Shown here: in pieces, positions 37,336 through 46,799 of the stretch
How positions within the stretch are numbered: position 1 is the first letter of the stretch
How the letters are laid out: each line of letters opens with the position of its first letter
NCBI RefSeq assembly: GCF_030813635.1
Contig: NZ_JAUSUM010000003.1
Coordinates: forward strand, 186,001 to 250,000
Source of the DNA: Salibacterium salarium
Lineage (GTDB): Bacteria; Bacillota; Bacilli; Bacillales; Marinococcaceae
Length of the DNA: 64,000 nucleotides
Direction: 5' to 3'
Translations under genes and position numbers: made by a program
The notes under the pieces: generated by a model
Told to the model about the DNA's origin: nothing
What the model saw: the letters and a program-made list of their open reading frames with translations, nothing else
Database searches by the model: none

Positions 37336-40300
37336 TTACATTTCTTCTACTGATTCTTTATTCTTTTTTTTCTTCCCTAGCGTTCCTTTTTTCTTCTTAA
37401 ACCATAAAACAATATTGTCGACAATCGCATATACGACTGGAATTAATATCAGTGTAAATAAAGTCGAGAAGGCTAGACCGAAGATTACTACTATTGCCAT
37501 AGGAGCTTGCTGTTCAGCACCTTCTCCTAAACCTAGAGCAATAGGGAGCATAGCCAATATTGTCGTTAAAACCGTCATCATAATCGGTCTAAGACGTGCA
37601 GGGCCAGCCTTTAGAATAGCTTCATCTCGTGCGTACCCATCTTCTCGAAGTTGATTAATGTAATCAACTAATACAATAGCATTGTTCACAACTATACCCG
37701 CCAGCATTATTAAGCCAATAAAGGCAGTGAGACTTAACGGCGTTTGTGTGATAAATAGCCCTAGTAACACACCTATTAATGTAGCAGGTAACGAAAACAT
37801 GATGATAAAAGGTTGAACTAGTGATTCAAACTGAATGGCCATGACAGCATATACTAGAAAGATAGACGCAATTAAAGCTAAAGATAAATCACCAAAAGCT
37901 TCTTGCATATCTTCTGAATCCCCGCCATAACTAACAGAATAACCATCTGGCATATTCATTTGATTTAATTCTGCCTCTACGTCCGTTGCTACTTCACTCA
38001 ATGATCGATCTGACACATCACTGGTAATATCCACTTGACGTTGCTGATCTTCACGATCAATTTGCGTAGGACCAGTTGTTTCATTTAATTCTGCTACGGC
38101 CCTAAGAGGGACACTTGATCCATTAGCTGCTGTAAGACTCATATTTCTAACATCAGAAAGTTGTTCTCTCAAGTGTTCTGGAAAAATAACTTGTACGTCA
38201 ACCTCTTGTCCTTCTTCTCTATACTCTGTTGCCACTTGTCCATTGAAAGCTGTCATGACTTGACTCATGACGCTCTGATAACTCAGACCGTACTGTGAAG
38301 CTTGGTCTCGATTTACATTAAGATCTATCTGAGGATTCCCGTCTCCTGATGTACTGTCCACGTTGCTTGTACCTGGAACTTGTTCTACAGCAAATTCAAC
38401 TTCTTGCGCAAGTTCATCCAACACATCGACCTCTGGACCACTTACACTGACAGAAATAGGAGAGCCTCCTCCTGTAGCACCAGTCGTTACATCTGATACA
38501 GATATTTCTGCTCCTGCAATTCGCTCCGTTTTCTCGGACAACTCGGAAACAACTTCGTTCGTTTCTATCGTTCGATCACTACTGTCAGTTAATGATATGT
38601 TAACTACTGCTTCATTATCGCTTCCACCTCCTGTCGGACCTCCACCACTTCCGACAGTTGAATATGTGGATTTTATATCATCTTCGTATGGTTCCAATAA
38701 AGACCAGACTTGATCGACGGCTTTTTGTGTTTCTTCTATATTAGAAGCTGTTGGTGTTTCAACTTCAACCATAATTTCTCCTTGATCAGAGTCAGGTAAT
38801 AGTTCACCACCTATTAAAGGAGTAAGAGCTAACGAAACAACAATTAAGAGACCTGTTATTAATACAACCGTTTTACGACGACCAATCGACCAGTCAAGCA
38901 TACGACGGTAACGTTTATTCACTGCTTCCCCTATTCGTGTAAAACGACTGTTTTCTTTAGGGGTTGCAGACTCTTCTTTAATTAATTGTGAAGCAGTCAT
39001 AGGAACAATGGTTAGGGCCGCAAGTAAAGAAGCAATGAGAGCGAAACTCACCGTCAAAGCTAATGGAGCAAATAATTCAGAAGCTATGCCTTCTACAAAC
39101 ACCAACGGAAGAAATACAACAAGAGTTGTCATCGTTGAAGCAATGACGGCACCACCTATTTCCCCTGCACCGGCTATAGCAGCTTCTTTTCTCGTTTTAC
39201 CATCCTCTATGTGCTTATATATACTTTCTAAAATCACAATGGCGCTATCCACCATCATACCTACACCTAAAGCTAGTCCTCCCATAGTAAGGATATTTAA
39301 TGTTTCTCCGGTGAAATACATTAAACCGAATGTTGCAACTATAGCAATTGGTATAGAAATTCCTATAACGAGCGTTGCTCTAACGCTTCTTAAAAACATT
39401 AATAACACTAAAACCGCAAATAAAGCACCGAAAATAAGGTTATCAATCACGCTGTCAATAGAGCTTTCTATAAACTCCGCAGAATCATTCACTACAACTA
39501 ACTCCGCATCGTCTCCAACCTCTTCATTAAGATCTGCTACAATGTCTCTAACGTTCTGAGAAACTTCAACCGTGTTGGCATCAGACTGTTTCATAATAGA
39601 GAACATATAGGAAGATTCACCGTCAACATATGTCTTCGAAGAATCTTCTTCTACCGTATCAACCACATCTGCCACATCTTGAACGTGAACATTGCCTCCT
39701 TCTTCAAGAGGAATCAACGTATTTTCTATATCATTTAAACTTTGAAATTCTCCATCCACTCGAAGCTGCAAGTCTTGGCTTCCGCTTTCCACATTTCCTG
39801 CAGATCCAAGCTGGTTTTCTGCACCAAGTGAATCTATTACATCACCTGGAGTAAGTTCATACCTATTAAGCTCTTCAACATTCAATTGTACTTGAATCTC
39901 TCGTGATTGTAGCCCTTCGATATCTGCACTTGCTACGCCATTTCCTTGTTCTAATTGTGGTTGTATTCTATCTTCCGCTAGACTTTTAATATCTTCATCA
40001 GTGTTTTCCCCCGAAAACCCAATCGACATCATCGCTTGCTGGTTGGGGTCAAAACGCATAACGGAAGGTTCGTCTGCCTCATCGGGCAACGAACTAGAAG
40101 CTCCATCCACCGACTCGCGCATATCCAGCATTGCCTGATCAAGATCAGTTCCAAACTCAAACTGCACAAGTACTAAAGAGGACCCAGATGATGATTGAGA
40201 TTGAATACTATCTACACCATCTATTGTTCCTAGTGATTCTTCTAAAGGACTCGTAATTATTTCTTCAATATCCTCGGGTGCAGTTCCTTGATAACTCGTC

Positions 40301-40443
40301 GTTACAACTGCTACGGGTAGTTCCATATCAGGGTACAAATCTATGGCTAAGTTGCGAACGGAGGTGACACCAAGGATAATCACCATGGCTACCACCATAA
40401 AAATACCAACCGGACGTGTTACAGACCAACGTGAAAGTTTCAT
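37336..40443 (-). CDS. RND efflux transporter (AcrB/SwrC-like)
   Basis: A 1035-residue pump of the hydrophobe/amphiphile efflux type with 12 membrane helices and two large external loops. It opens MKLSRWSVTRPVGIFMVVAMVIILG; DLYPDMELPVAVV, the TM4 region GLALGVGMMVDSAIVILESI and the second-half TM region GLIMLAGIVVNNAIVLVDY are family marks. It resembles the B. subtilis SwrC/YerP pump and uses the proton gradient to export antibiotics, surfactants or similar molecules. Its start overlaps the adaptor gene by 4 bases. A lysine-rich cytoplasmic tail ends it. Confidence 0.93.
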   Translation of the reverse strand: MKLSRWSVTRPVGIFMVVAMVIILGVTSVRNLAIDLYPDMELPVAVVTTSYQGTAPEDIEEIITSPLEESLGTIDGVDSIQSQSSSGSSLVLVQFEFGTDLDQAMLDMRESVDGASSSLPDEADEPSVMRFDPNQQAMMSIGFSGENTDEDIKSLAEDRIQPQLEQGNGVASADIEGLQSREIQVQLNVEELNRYELTPGDVIDSLGAENQLGSAGNVESGSQDLQLRVDGEFQSLNDIENTLIPLEEGGNVHVQDVADVVDTVEEDSSKTYVDGESSYMFSIMKQSDANTVEVSQNVRDIVADLNEEVGDDAELVVVNDSAEFIESSIDSVIDNLIFGALFAVLVLLMFLRSVRATLVIGISIPIAIVATFGLMYFTGETLNILTMGGLALGVGMMVDSAIVILESIYKHIEDGKTRKEAAIAGAGEIGGAVIASTMTTLVVFLPLVFVEGIASELFAPLALTVSFALIASLLAALTIVPMTASQLIKEESATPKENSRFTRIGEAVNKRYRRMLDWSIGRRKTVVLITGLLIVVSLALTPLIGGELLPDSDQGEIMVEVETPTASNIEETQKAVDQVWSLLEPYEDDIKSTYSTVGSGGGPTGGGSDNEAVVNISLTDSSDRTIETNEVVSELSEKTERIAGAEISVSDVTTGATGGGSPISVSVSGPEVDVLDELAQEVEFAVEQVPGTSNVDSTSGDGNPQIDLNVNRDQASQYGLSYQSVMSQVMTAFNGQVATEYREEGQEVDVQVIFPEHLREQLSDVRNMSLTAANGSSVPLRAVAELNETTGPTQIDREDQQRQVDITSDVSDRSLSEVATDVEAELNQMNMPDGYSVSYGGDSEDMQEAFGDLSLALIASIFLVYAVMAIQFESLVQPFIIMFSLPATLIGVLLGLFITQTPLSLTAFIGLIMLAGIVVNNAIVLVDYINQLREDGYARDEAILKAGPARLRPIMMTVLTTILAMLPIALGLGEGAEQQAPMAIVVIFGLAFSTLFTLILIPVVYAIVDNIVLWFKKKKGTLGKKKKNKESVEEM

Positions 40444-42086
40444 GATTCTTCACCCCCACCACCTTGTTCTATACGGGTGGATAAACGCCCGGGAGCTAAA
40501 TAGGGATTGGAGGAGGTTAGGTCTAATAACGCAGTCTCATCCTCCTCGCTATTCGTATTTTCTTCTTCACTATCCTCTGCATCTTCTTCCGGAACATCAT
40601 CTTCATTCTCTGTTTCCGTTGCGTCTTCTACTTCCGATCCTTCTTCAAGGAAATATTGACCAGTTGTGACAATTAAACTTCCTTCTTCCATATCGGCTTC
40701 CACAGCACTAAATTCAGATTCTTCGCGAATGACTTCTACGGGTACAAGGTTCGCTGTTCCTTCCTCGACAACAAAAACCGATGATTCTCCTTCGATATCC
40801 ACAATTGCTTTTGTAGGTACGAGGAGACTATTTTCTACATACGTTTCGTCAATAAGAAGTTCACCATAAATTCCCGAACGAAGATTTTCATCCGAATTGT
40901 CTACTTGTACTTCTACCGAAAACATCCCACTATCGTCTGCTGATGAAGCAATATATGTAATATTACCGGTCACCGTTTGATCGATTGAAGGAAAATTCAC
41001 TTCCATTTCTTCCCCCTCTTCAAACAGCGATAACTGATCTGGGGTTATTGATGCCGTTACATTTAATGAAGTCAGTTCTCCTAAGGTGATTAATTCTTCC
41101 TGCTGAGAATAATATTCTCCCGGATCCCCGGCTACATTCAACACCTTCCCAGAACTTGGAGCCCTCACAACAGCATCCTCTACATTTTCTTCCGCTTGTT
41201 CTACAGCAACACGTGCCTGTTCAAGATTAGCTTTCGCATCTTCTATTCCTCCACCAGCTTCATCTACAGAAGCTTCGGATGAATTTATATTTGCCTGCAG
41301 TTCTTGTTTTGAATCTCTCGCTTCTTCTAATGCAGATTTTGCTGAAGCTACCTGTGATTCGAGCTTCTCAATATTATATGTTTGCTTTGCCTCTTTCAAA
41401 TTGTCTTCTGCATCAGCAACACTATCTTCTGCGTCATCGACTGCTGATTCCGCCTCTTCCATTTCCTGATCAGAAATTAGCCCCGACTCATGCATACTTT
41501 TACTTCGATTACGTTCTCTTTCCGCTGTCTTTAAATTACGTTCCGCTGTTTCTAACGCACGTTCCGCACTATCTGCATTATCTCCTTGATTTTCTTGCGC
41601 TTGTTCAAGGTCCGTTTGAGCTTGCTCATATTGCTCCTGCGCTTGTGCGATAGAATGATCTGCGTTTTCTAGTGCTATTCTGGATTGCTCTGCGCCTGCT
41701 TCAGCTCCACGTTCACCAGCCTCAGCAATGGCTACATTGCTTTGAGCACTTTGATAGGAAGCTCTTTCTTGCTCTAACGTGTTTTGTAATTCTGTATCAT
41801 CCAGCCTGGCTAGGACCTCACCTTCTTCTACTGTATCGCCTTTTTCTATTAAAATTTCATCAATTTCAGCATTTACTTCCGGCATTAAAGAGACTTCTGA
41901 TAAAGCTTCTGTCGTTGCACTAATTGTTTGTGTTCCGTCTAAATTCCCTCTTTCAACTTCTGCCATTTCTACCGGTACTGTATCATCTTCTGTTGAATTG
42001 ACATCCGTTGACTGGCATGCTGTAACTATAAGTAGAGCAGTTAAACTAAATATTCCTTTGAAAACTCCTACGTCGCCTGCTTTCAC
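40440..42086 (-). CDS. RND/HlyD-type periplasmic adaptor lipoprotein
   Basis: A 548-residue membrane fusion protein. The signal peptide ends with lipobox VTAC (Cys24). A biotinyl-lipoyl half (VEEGEVLARLDD) is followed by an unusually long Ala/Glu-rich coiled-coil hairpin (about 100-280), the second lipoyl half (VRAPSSGKVL) and beta-barrel domains. The C-terminus has a very acidic tail (EDDVPEEDAEDSEEENTNSEEDE). It links to the RND pump by a 4-base overlap. GTG 42086 is preceded by GGGGGAG. The acidic tail fits surface exposure in a salty or alkaline habitat. Confidence 0.88.
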   Translation of the reverse strand: MKAGDVGVFKGIFSLTALLIVTACQSTDVNSTEDDTVPVEMAEVERGNLDGTQTISATTEALSEVSLMPEVNAEIDEILIEKGDTVEEGEVLARLDDTELQNTLEQERASYQSAQSNVAIAEAGERGAEAGAEQSRIALENADHSIAQAQEQYEQAQTDLEQAQENQGDNADSAERALETAERNLKTAERERNRSKSMHESGLISDQEMEEAESAVDDAEDSVADAEDNLKEAKQTYNIEKLESQVASAKSALEEARDSKQELQANINSSEASVDEAGGGIEDAKANLEQARVAVEQAEENVEDAVVRAPSSGKVLNVAGDPGEYYSQQEELITLGELTSLNVTASITPDQLSLFEEGEEMEVNFPSIDQTVTGNITYIASSADDSGMFSVEVQVDNSDENLRSGIYGELLIDETYVENSLLVPTKAIVDIEGESSVFVVEEGTANLVPVEVIREESEFSAVEADMEEGSLIVTTGQYFLEEGSEVEDATETENEDDVPEEDAEDSEEENTNSEEDETALLDLTSSNPYLAPGRLSTRIEQGGGGEES

Positions 42087-42224
42087 TTTTCTCCCCCTTA
42101 CTGTTATTCAAAGCCTTTAGTGATTCCTTCACAAAAATCCATCTTAACAACCAAAGACCTAGTTATCACTAATTTTTTCCCTTATATATCCAATTAGAAT
42201 AGCTTAGGTTTTATATCCGCATTC

Positions 42225-42230
42225 ATTATA
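42225..42230 (-). promoter_or_regulatory. Probable -10 box of the efflux operon
   Basis: TATAAT on the minus strand, 139 bases before the adaptor start in an AT-rich stretch (42087-42355) with no gene. The -35 region (CTTAAA) is poor, in line with a regulated promoter. Confidence 0.35.
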
Positions 42231-42355
42231 CGATACTTCCTCACATTTTAAGAGATAATAATATTAAAATTTTATTAAAATATTCCATTTCAACCTTCAG
42301 TCCAATACATCAATAAGACCTAAGATTGATTATTAATTGTATATAATAAAGCGTG

Positions 42356-42796
42356 CTATATCGATTCTCTTTCCGCATCGACTAAATGTTTCACTTTTAA
42401 CGCACCATTGTGAAATGCCTCTAACTCTTTATACGAAAGTTTCATTAGATAGTTAAAAGAAATATTCTTCCGTGTTTCCTCTATTTTTTCTAAAACTGCT
42501 TCTCCCTGGTCTCCTACCTTTATAATGATGTGTCGTTTTTGACCTTTATCCATCTCTCGCACTATGTACTTCTCTTTTTCCATTTTCGATAGCAACTGAC
42601 TTGCTGAACTTGCTGACATACGCATTAAATCAGCTAATTGTTTCACATATAAAGGTTGGTATTTTGACACAAGAGTAAGTACCCAACAATATTTTTCTGG
42701 TATGTATTCGTAAAAACTGCAAAACTCTTCTTGAATCTTTAACGTTAAGTCATATAGAGATTCATCTATAGATTTCAATAATTCATTCTTGGTCAA
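42356..42796 (-). CDS. MarR family transcriptional regulator
   Basis: A 146-residue winged-helix protein. VKQLADLMRMSASSASQLLSKMEKEKYIVREMDKGQKRHIIIKV is the recognition helix and wing. It lies directly upstream of the adaptor-RND operon in the same direction and probably represses it. The start is taken as TTG 42796 behind AAAGGGGATGAG; an in-frame ATG at 42829 without ribosome site is the alternative. Confidence 0.8.
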   Translation of the reverse strand: MTKNELLKSIDESLYDLTLKIQEEFCSFYEYIPEKYCWVLTLVSKYQPLYVKQLADLMRMSASSASQLLSKMEKEKYIVREMDKGQKRHIIIKVGDQGEAVLEKIEETRKNISFNYLMKLSYKELEAFHNGALKVKHLVDAERESI

Positions 42797-42855
42797 TATA
42801 GGCTCATCCCCTTTGCAAGTTATTATCATATAGTAATAGTTTCAAACACATAACT

Positions 42856-42870
42856 GTTAAGGTTCTTAAC
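42856..42870. promoter_or_regulatory. MarR-type operator
   Basis: GTTAAG-GTT-CTTAAC, an inverted repeat with 6-bp arms, 60 bases before the MarR start. A TTGACT / TAAAGT promoter with 17-base spacing lies just upstream on the minus strand. Confidence 0.5.
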
Positions 42871-43010
42871 TATTAAATACTTTAATGTAAACTAGGACTC
42901 TAGTCAAGGAAAGTGTACCTACTATAAAAACCCACGACATTGTTTTTCATCTGCCCCTATTACTACACAAATTATATATCTTGTCCATAAAGCTAACCAT
43001 TTCGGACACT

Positions 43011-43047
43011 AAAAAACCCCAGCATTTCGCTTCCATGCCAGGGTTTT
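43011..43047 (-). terminator. Terminator of the mannitol operon
   Basis: AAAACCC pairs with GGGTTTT, with inner GCAT/ATGC pairing; on the minus strand it runs into TTTTTT. It follows mtlD by 7 bases. Confidence 0.8.
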
Positions 43048-43053
43048 CTCTCA

Positions 43054-44184
43054 TTAATAAGAAAGTATTTTATTGATTAAAGAGTGATTATCAGAAAGAC
43101 CAGTATATTTAGATAATGTTTCTCTTTTTCCCAATTCGTTGATCTGTTTTTGTAATTCTTCCGCTTCTGAGTCTTGATCTGACTGAAAATCCAATAACGC
43201 AGCAATGGTTTGGGCAAGAAAAGTTGGTTCTTGGTTTCGTTCCATTCTCTCTAAAGCTGGTCGAACAAGTCTGTCCTTGGGCCCCAATTTTCTTATAGGA
43301 CCTCTTCCGACTCTTTCTACTGTATCTGAAATATACGGATTTTGAAAACGACTTGTTATCTTACTCTTGTATTTCTCCATTTCTTCTGTAGAAAATCCGT
43401 GTTTCGTTTCTAATAATTCACTAGTTTCGTTTAAAACACCTTGGTAACTTTCATATACCTCATCGTGTTCGATTGCTTCTTTTATCGTCTCACAACCATT
43501 GACATATCCTTGATAGGCAAGAGCTGCGTGACCTGTATTTACAGTAAACAACTTACGTTCGATATAAGGAGTCAAATCTTCCACAAAAGTAACGGACGAA
43601 ATCGGCGGGCGATCCCCTTTAAGTGCAGGAGTCTCCACTGCCCATTCAAAAAAAGGTTCCACCGTAACCGTCAGTTCATTTTCTTCAGGTTGTATCGGGA
43701 CTATCCGGTCAACGGCGGAATTTGCAAATCCAGCCACCGCTTCAACTTGGTCTTTATCATCTTCCAATAACTGTTCAAAAATATACGTCTTTAACTGATC
43801 TGTTGCTCCAGCCATATTTTCGCAAGCTATAATATTGACTGGATTTGAATGTTCGTACACGCGATATTGTAGCCCTCTGGCAAGAACGGGGGCTATTCCT
43901 TTTAATACGTCAGGACCAACCGCTGTTGTAATAAGATCAGCATCTACAATCCAATCCAGCAGTTCTGCCTCCTGGTTAGAGCTGTGAACCGCGTCTATAT
44001 TTTGTACATTTATTACTTGTTTTTCTTCTCCCGCAAGCTCCACGTTATATTGTTTTTCCTCTTGCAGTTTTCCAATTAGTTCATCATTAATATCAGCAAA
44101 ACAAACCTTATAACCTGCTTCAAACAAAAGTTGACCGATGAATCCTCTCCCGATATTCCCAGCACCGATTTGCAATGCTTTCAT
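43054..44184 (-). CDS. mtlD: Mannitol-1-phosphate 5-dehydrogenase
   Basis: A 376-residue NAD-dependent enzyme converting mannitol 1-phosphate to fructose 6-phosphate. It opens MKALQIGAGNIGRGFIGQLLFEAGY (dinucleotide fold, in which GAGNIGRGFIG is diagnostic). The catalytic-region Lys/Asn/His of polyol long-chain dehydrogenases appear in VNTGHAALAYQGY. The length matches the family. It is the last gene of mtlA-mtlR-mtlF-mtlD, starting 2 bases after mtlF with GAGGTG upstream. Confidence 0.95.
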   Translation of the reverse strand: MKALQIGAGNIGRGFIGQLLFEAGYKVCFADINDELIGKLQEEKQYNVELAGEEKQVINVQNIDAVHSSNQEAELLDWIVDADLITTAVGPDVLKGIAPVLARGLQYRVYEHSNPVNIIACENMAGATDQLKTYIFEQLLEDDKDQVEAVAGFANSAVDRIVPIQPEENELTVTVEPFFEWAVETPALKGDRPPISSVTFVEDLTPYIERKLFTVNTGHAALAYQGYVNGCETIKEAIEHDEVYESYQGVLNETSELLETKHGFSTEEMEKYKSKITSRFQNPYISDTVERVGRGPIRKLGPKDRLVRPALERMERNQEPTFLAQTIAALLDFQSDQDSEAEELQKQINELGKRETLSKYTGLSDNHSLINKILSY

Positions 44185-44186
44185 TT

Positions 44187-44624
44187 CTAATTCACCTCTT
44201 CAAACTGAGACAGCAATGTTTGTTCATCAGGAGCATCCAGCATTTTTGTTATGTTTTCTTCTTGTGAACATATGACCGCAATTTTTTGTAAAATTTCCAG
44301 ATGTTCATTCTCTTTACCCGCAATACCGATTAGGATTTTGACCATTTTTCCATCGCCAAAATCAACACCATCCGGTACTTGAATAATCGATAACCCAGAC
44401 TCTTTAATAAGATGTTTTGAATCCTCTGTTCCATGAGGAATCGCAACATAATTTCCCATATACGTCGAAGTCATTTCTTCTCTTTCCATCATTGCTTCAA
44501 TATAGGCTTCGTCCACATAACCTTTTTCAGCTAAAATGTTACCCGTTTCACGTATGGCTTCTTCTTTACTTGAAAAGTTCGCGTTCATTTTTACATTTTC
44601 TTCTTGTAGTATTGGTTTACTCAT
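44187..44624 (-). CDS. mtlF: Mannitol PTS EIIA component
   Basis: A 145-residue EIIA protein. The phosphoryl-accepting His is in YVAIPHGTEDSKHLI. It receives phosphate from HPr and passes it to the Cys of the EIIB domain of MtlA. It is a separate polypeptide here, as in many Bacillus, since MtlA has only EIIC and EIIB. The neighbours mtlR and mtlD confirm the role. Confidence 0.94.
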   Translation of the reverse strand: MSKPILQEENVKMNANFSSKEEAIRETGNILAEKGYVDEAYIEAMMEREEMTSTYMGNYVAIPHGTEDSKHLIKESGLSIIQVPDGVDFGDGKMVKILIGIAGKENEHLEILQKIAVICSQEENITKMLDAPDEQTLLSQFEEVN

Positions 44625-44646
44625 GTTGCCCCACTCCTATCTCTTT

Positions 44647-46767
44647 CTACAATTTTTTTCTTAGCCAATCACGAAAGGATTGACTCATTTGCTCTTTAAT
44701 TCTAGTTTCATCTGCGGATCCAAACAGTGTCAGGGCTTCTTCGCTGGCAATAACCTGTTCGCTGATTGCGCTTAGAACCTCATATACTTCTACTGGTTCA
44801 TTTTCCGGCGCCAACAGTATTAAGAAACAATTGACATTTGTTATAGAACCATCCATTGCATGTACAGGCACCGCAGTGGATAGTGGCTTTATTTGAAAAC
44901 ATGGTTCACGTACCACGTCACTTCTTGTATGAAACAAAGCTAACATGGAATCAGGTATAGCCACCCCTCCTATTTCATATCGTGCCCACAACTTATCCGT
45001 TATCTCATCTTTTGAGGAGTAAGAACTTTCTATTGCTGTGCAAGCTTCTTTTAAGATACTATACACCTCTGTTGATCCGGTCCTGGATAACACACGAAAC
45101 GTTTTTAACAGCTGAACAATAGTTTTACTGTACAGCTGAAAACTTTCTATTTCTTGTACCATTTTTTCATAACCACGGTATTCCCCGGTATCCTCTAAGG
45201 TTTGAGTGTTATCTTTTTGCCTTGTTCGAGGGTGACGCCCTTCTGTCATTTGTTTAATGTATTGTCTGACTCTACCTGCATCTTTTTCTGTTAAAAACGG
45301 GTTAACTACAATATTAGGATATTCTTTATTGTTTAATTCTAACGTAGATATAATTAAATCATAACCTTCATGTTCTTGCTCTAGTTCCATCATTGAAATA
45401 TTTTTAAGTTCATCGATTTCGGGAACTTCTTTTCGTAAACGAGTCACGAGCATTTTTGATGAGCCGATACCACTCGAACATACTACAAGTGCGTTTACTT
45501 TATGGGCATTTTGTATTTTTTCTAAAGCAGATCCAAAATGCAAAACTAAAAATCCAATCTCGGAATCAGGTAACTCTATTTCCTGAAAAGACTTATCTGC
45601 TGCATTTTTCACTATTTGAAAAAGATCGAAGTAGTCTCTTTTTATTTCTTTCAAAAGAGGATTGTGAATCGTCATATTTTCATGAATCCGATATAGTGCC
45701 GGCTCTAGATGGGCCACCAACCCCTGATAAAGAGAATCATCTTCTTGCAGCGGCTCGCCTGTTTCATCTTGAATATACTTCATTAAAGCTCTGGCATAGA
45801 CAGCCGATGAGAAATGATCAAGATCGAGCCGATGATCTTGATCCTCTCTTAGCTTTGCCCCTCGTAAGTGCATGGTAATATATCCAATTTCTGCTTCAGG
45901 CACAGTCAATTGAAATACTTTTTCGAGCTTCTCAATGATTAACTGTGCTACATCAAATTCTTTCGTATCTTTTAAAGAATCCAGATACGCTTCATTAATC
46001 TCGATATTTTCTCCTTTCGAAATTCTTTCCATCGCAAGCGTCAGATGGACGACAAGTCCAATATAGGCGCTGTCGGCAAAAGTATATGGAAGTTCATCAC
46101 TCATATCTGCCAATATTTTTTCCACCGTCACCCATTTGTCTTTTTCGACCATTCCTAGAAGCCGGTTGGAAATGGTGTTTGTATCTGAAGATAAGGGGGA
46201 TTTATTCTTAATACTTTCCCTCATCACACGAAATAAATCTGATTCCATGAAGTTTTCCGCTATTAAATGGCTCATTGCCGATCGTTTAGCAGATTCTGTG
46301 CCATCGATTTTTACACCATAACCTCTCCTTCGAACCAATTCTAAATTAGTTGTAGAAAACCATTCCTCTAATTTATCCAGATCATAACTAATCGTTGCTA
46401 CCGTAACTTTGAGATCAATCGCAAGACTGTTCAATTTTATAGGCTCTGCACTCTCCAACAGACTGCACAGAATTAATGTTCGTCGTTCTTCTCCAGTATA
46501 TTCAACAGTAGAGGGCTGCAGTAAAGCCAATTCAAGTTCTTGTCTATTTTCGGGTGATCCTTGAATTTTAACCCCCTTACCGGTTGCTTTAATCAGCTCT
46601 AGATTGTAAGTTGATAACGTTTTTTCTATTGCTTTTAAATCTCTATGAATGGTTCTAGAGCTGACATTCAATTCTTTAGCAACGGTTGAAACAGGGATTT
46701 CTTCTTCACATCTCAGTAAATAATGGATTAATTCCCGCTCGCGGGCAGTCATATATTGGATAGACAA
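44647..46767 (-). CDS. mtlR: Mannitol operon activator MtlR
   Basis: A 706-residue PTS-controlled activator: N-terminal DeoR/HTH_11 domain (EIPVSTVAKELNVSSRTIHRDLKAIEKTL), a second HTH, two PRD domains (HLTLAMERISKG; LHFGSALEKI regions), an EIIB-Gat-like domain with Cys in VVCSSGIGSSKML, and a C-terminal EIIA-like domain with His in LALFHTRSDV. In B. subtilis phosphorylation of a PRD activates, and of the EIIA/EIIB-like domains inactivates, MtlR. The start is taken as TTG 46767, 6 bases after GGGGGA; ATG 46773 would touch that site. It sits between mtlA and mtlF, inside the operon. Confidence 0.92.
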   Translation of the reverse strand: MSIQYMTARERELIHYLLRCEEEIPVSTVAKELNVSSRTIHRDLKAIEKTLSTYNLELIKATGKGVKIQGSPENRQELELALLQPSTVEYTGEERRTLILCSLLESAEPIKLNSLAIDLKVTVATISYDLDKLEEWFSTTNLELVRRRGYGVKIDGTESAKRSAMSHLIAENFMESDLFRVMRESIKNKSPLSSDTNTISNRLLGMVEKDKWVTVEKILADMSDELPYTFADSAYIGLVVHLTLAMERISKGENIEINEAYLDSLKDTKEFDVAQLIIEKLEKVFQLTVPEAEIGYITMHLRGAKLREDQDHRLDLDHFSSAVYARALMKYIQDETGEPLQEDDSLYQGLVAHLEPALYRIHENMTIHNPLLKEIKRDYFDLFQIVKNAADKSFQEIELPDSEIGFLVLHFGSALEKIQNAHKVNALVVCSSGIGSSKMLVTRLRKEVPEIDELKNISMMELEQEHEGYDLIISTLELNNKEYPNIVVNPFLTEKDAGRVRQYIKQMTEGRHPRTRQKDNTQTLEDTGEYRGYEKMVQEIESFQLYSKTIVQLLKTFRVLSRTGSTEVYSILKEACTAIESSYSSKDEITDKLWARYEIGGVAIPDSMLALFHTRSDVVREPCFQIKPLSTAVPVHAMDGSITNVNCFLILLAPENEPVEVYEVLSAISEQVIASEEALTLFGSADETRIKEQMSQSFRDWLRKKL

Positions 46768-46799
46768 GGGCATTCCCCCTTTTGCAAACTAGCGTATCA

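Noticed and set aside
39008-39559. Long open frame antisense to the RND pump
   Set aside because: No ribosome site and composition is the mirror of a well-supported membrane protein gene.
41279-41923. Leucine- and proline-rich frames antisense to the RND adaptor
   Set aside because: They mirror the Ala/Glu/Gln-rich coiled-coil codons of the adaptor gene and have no start signal.
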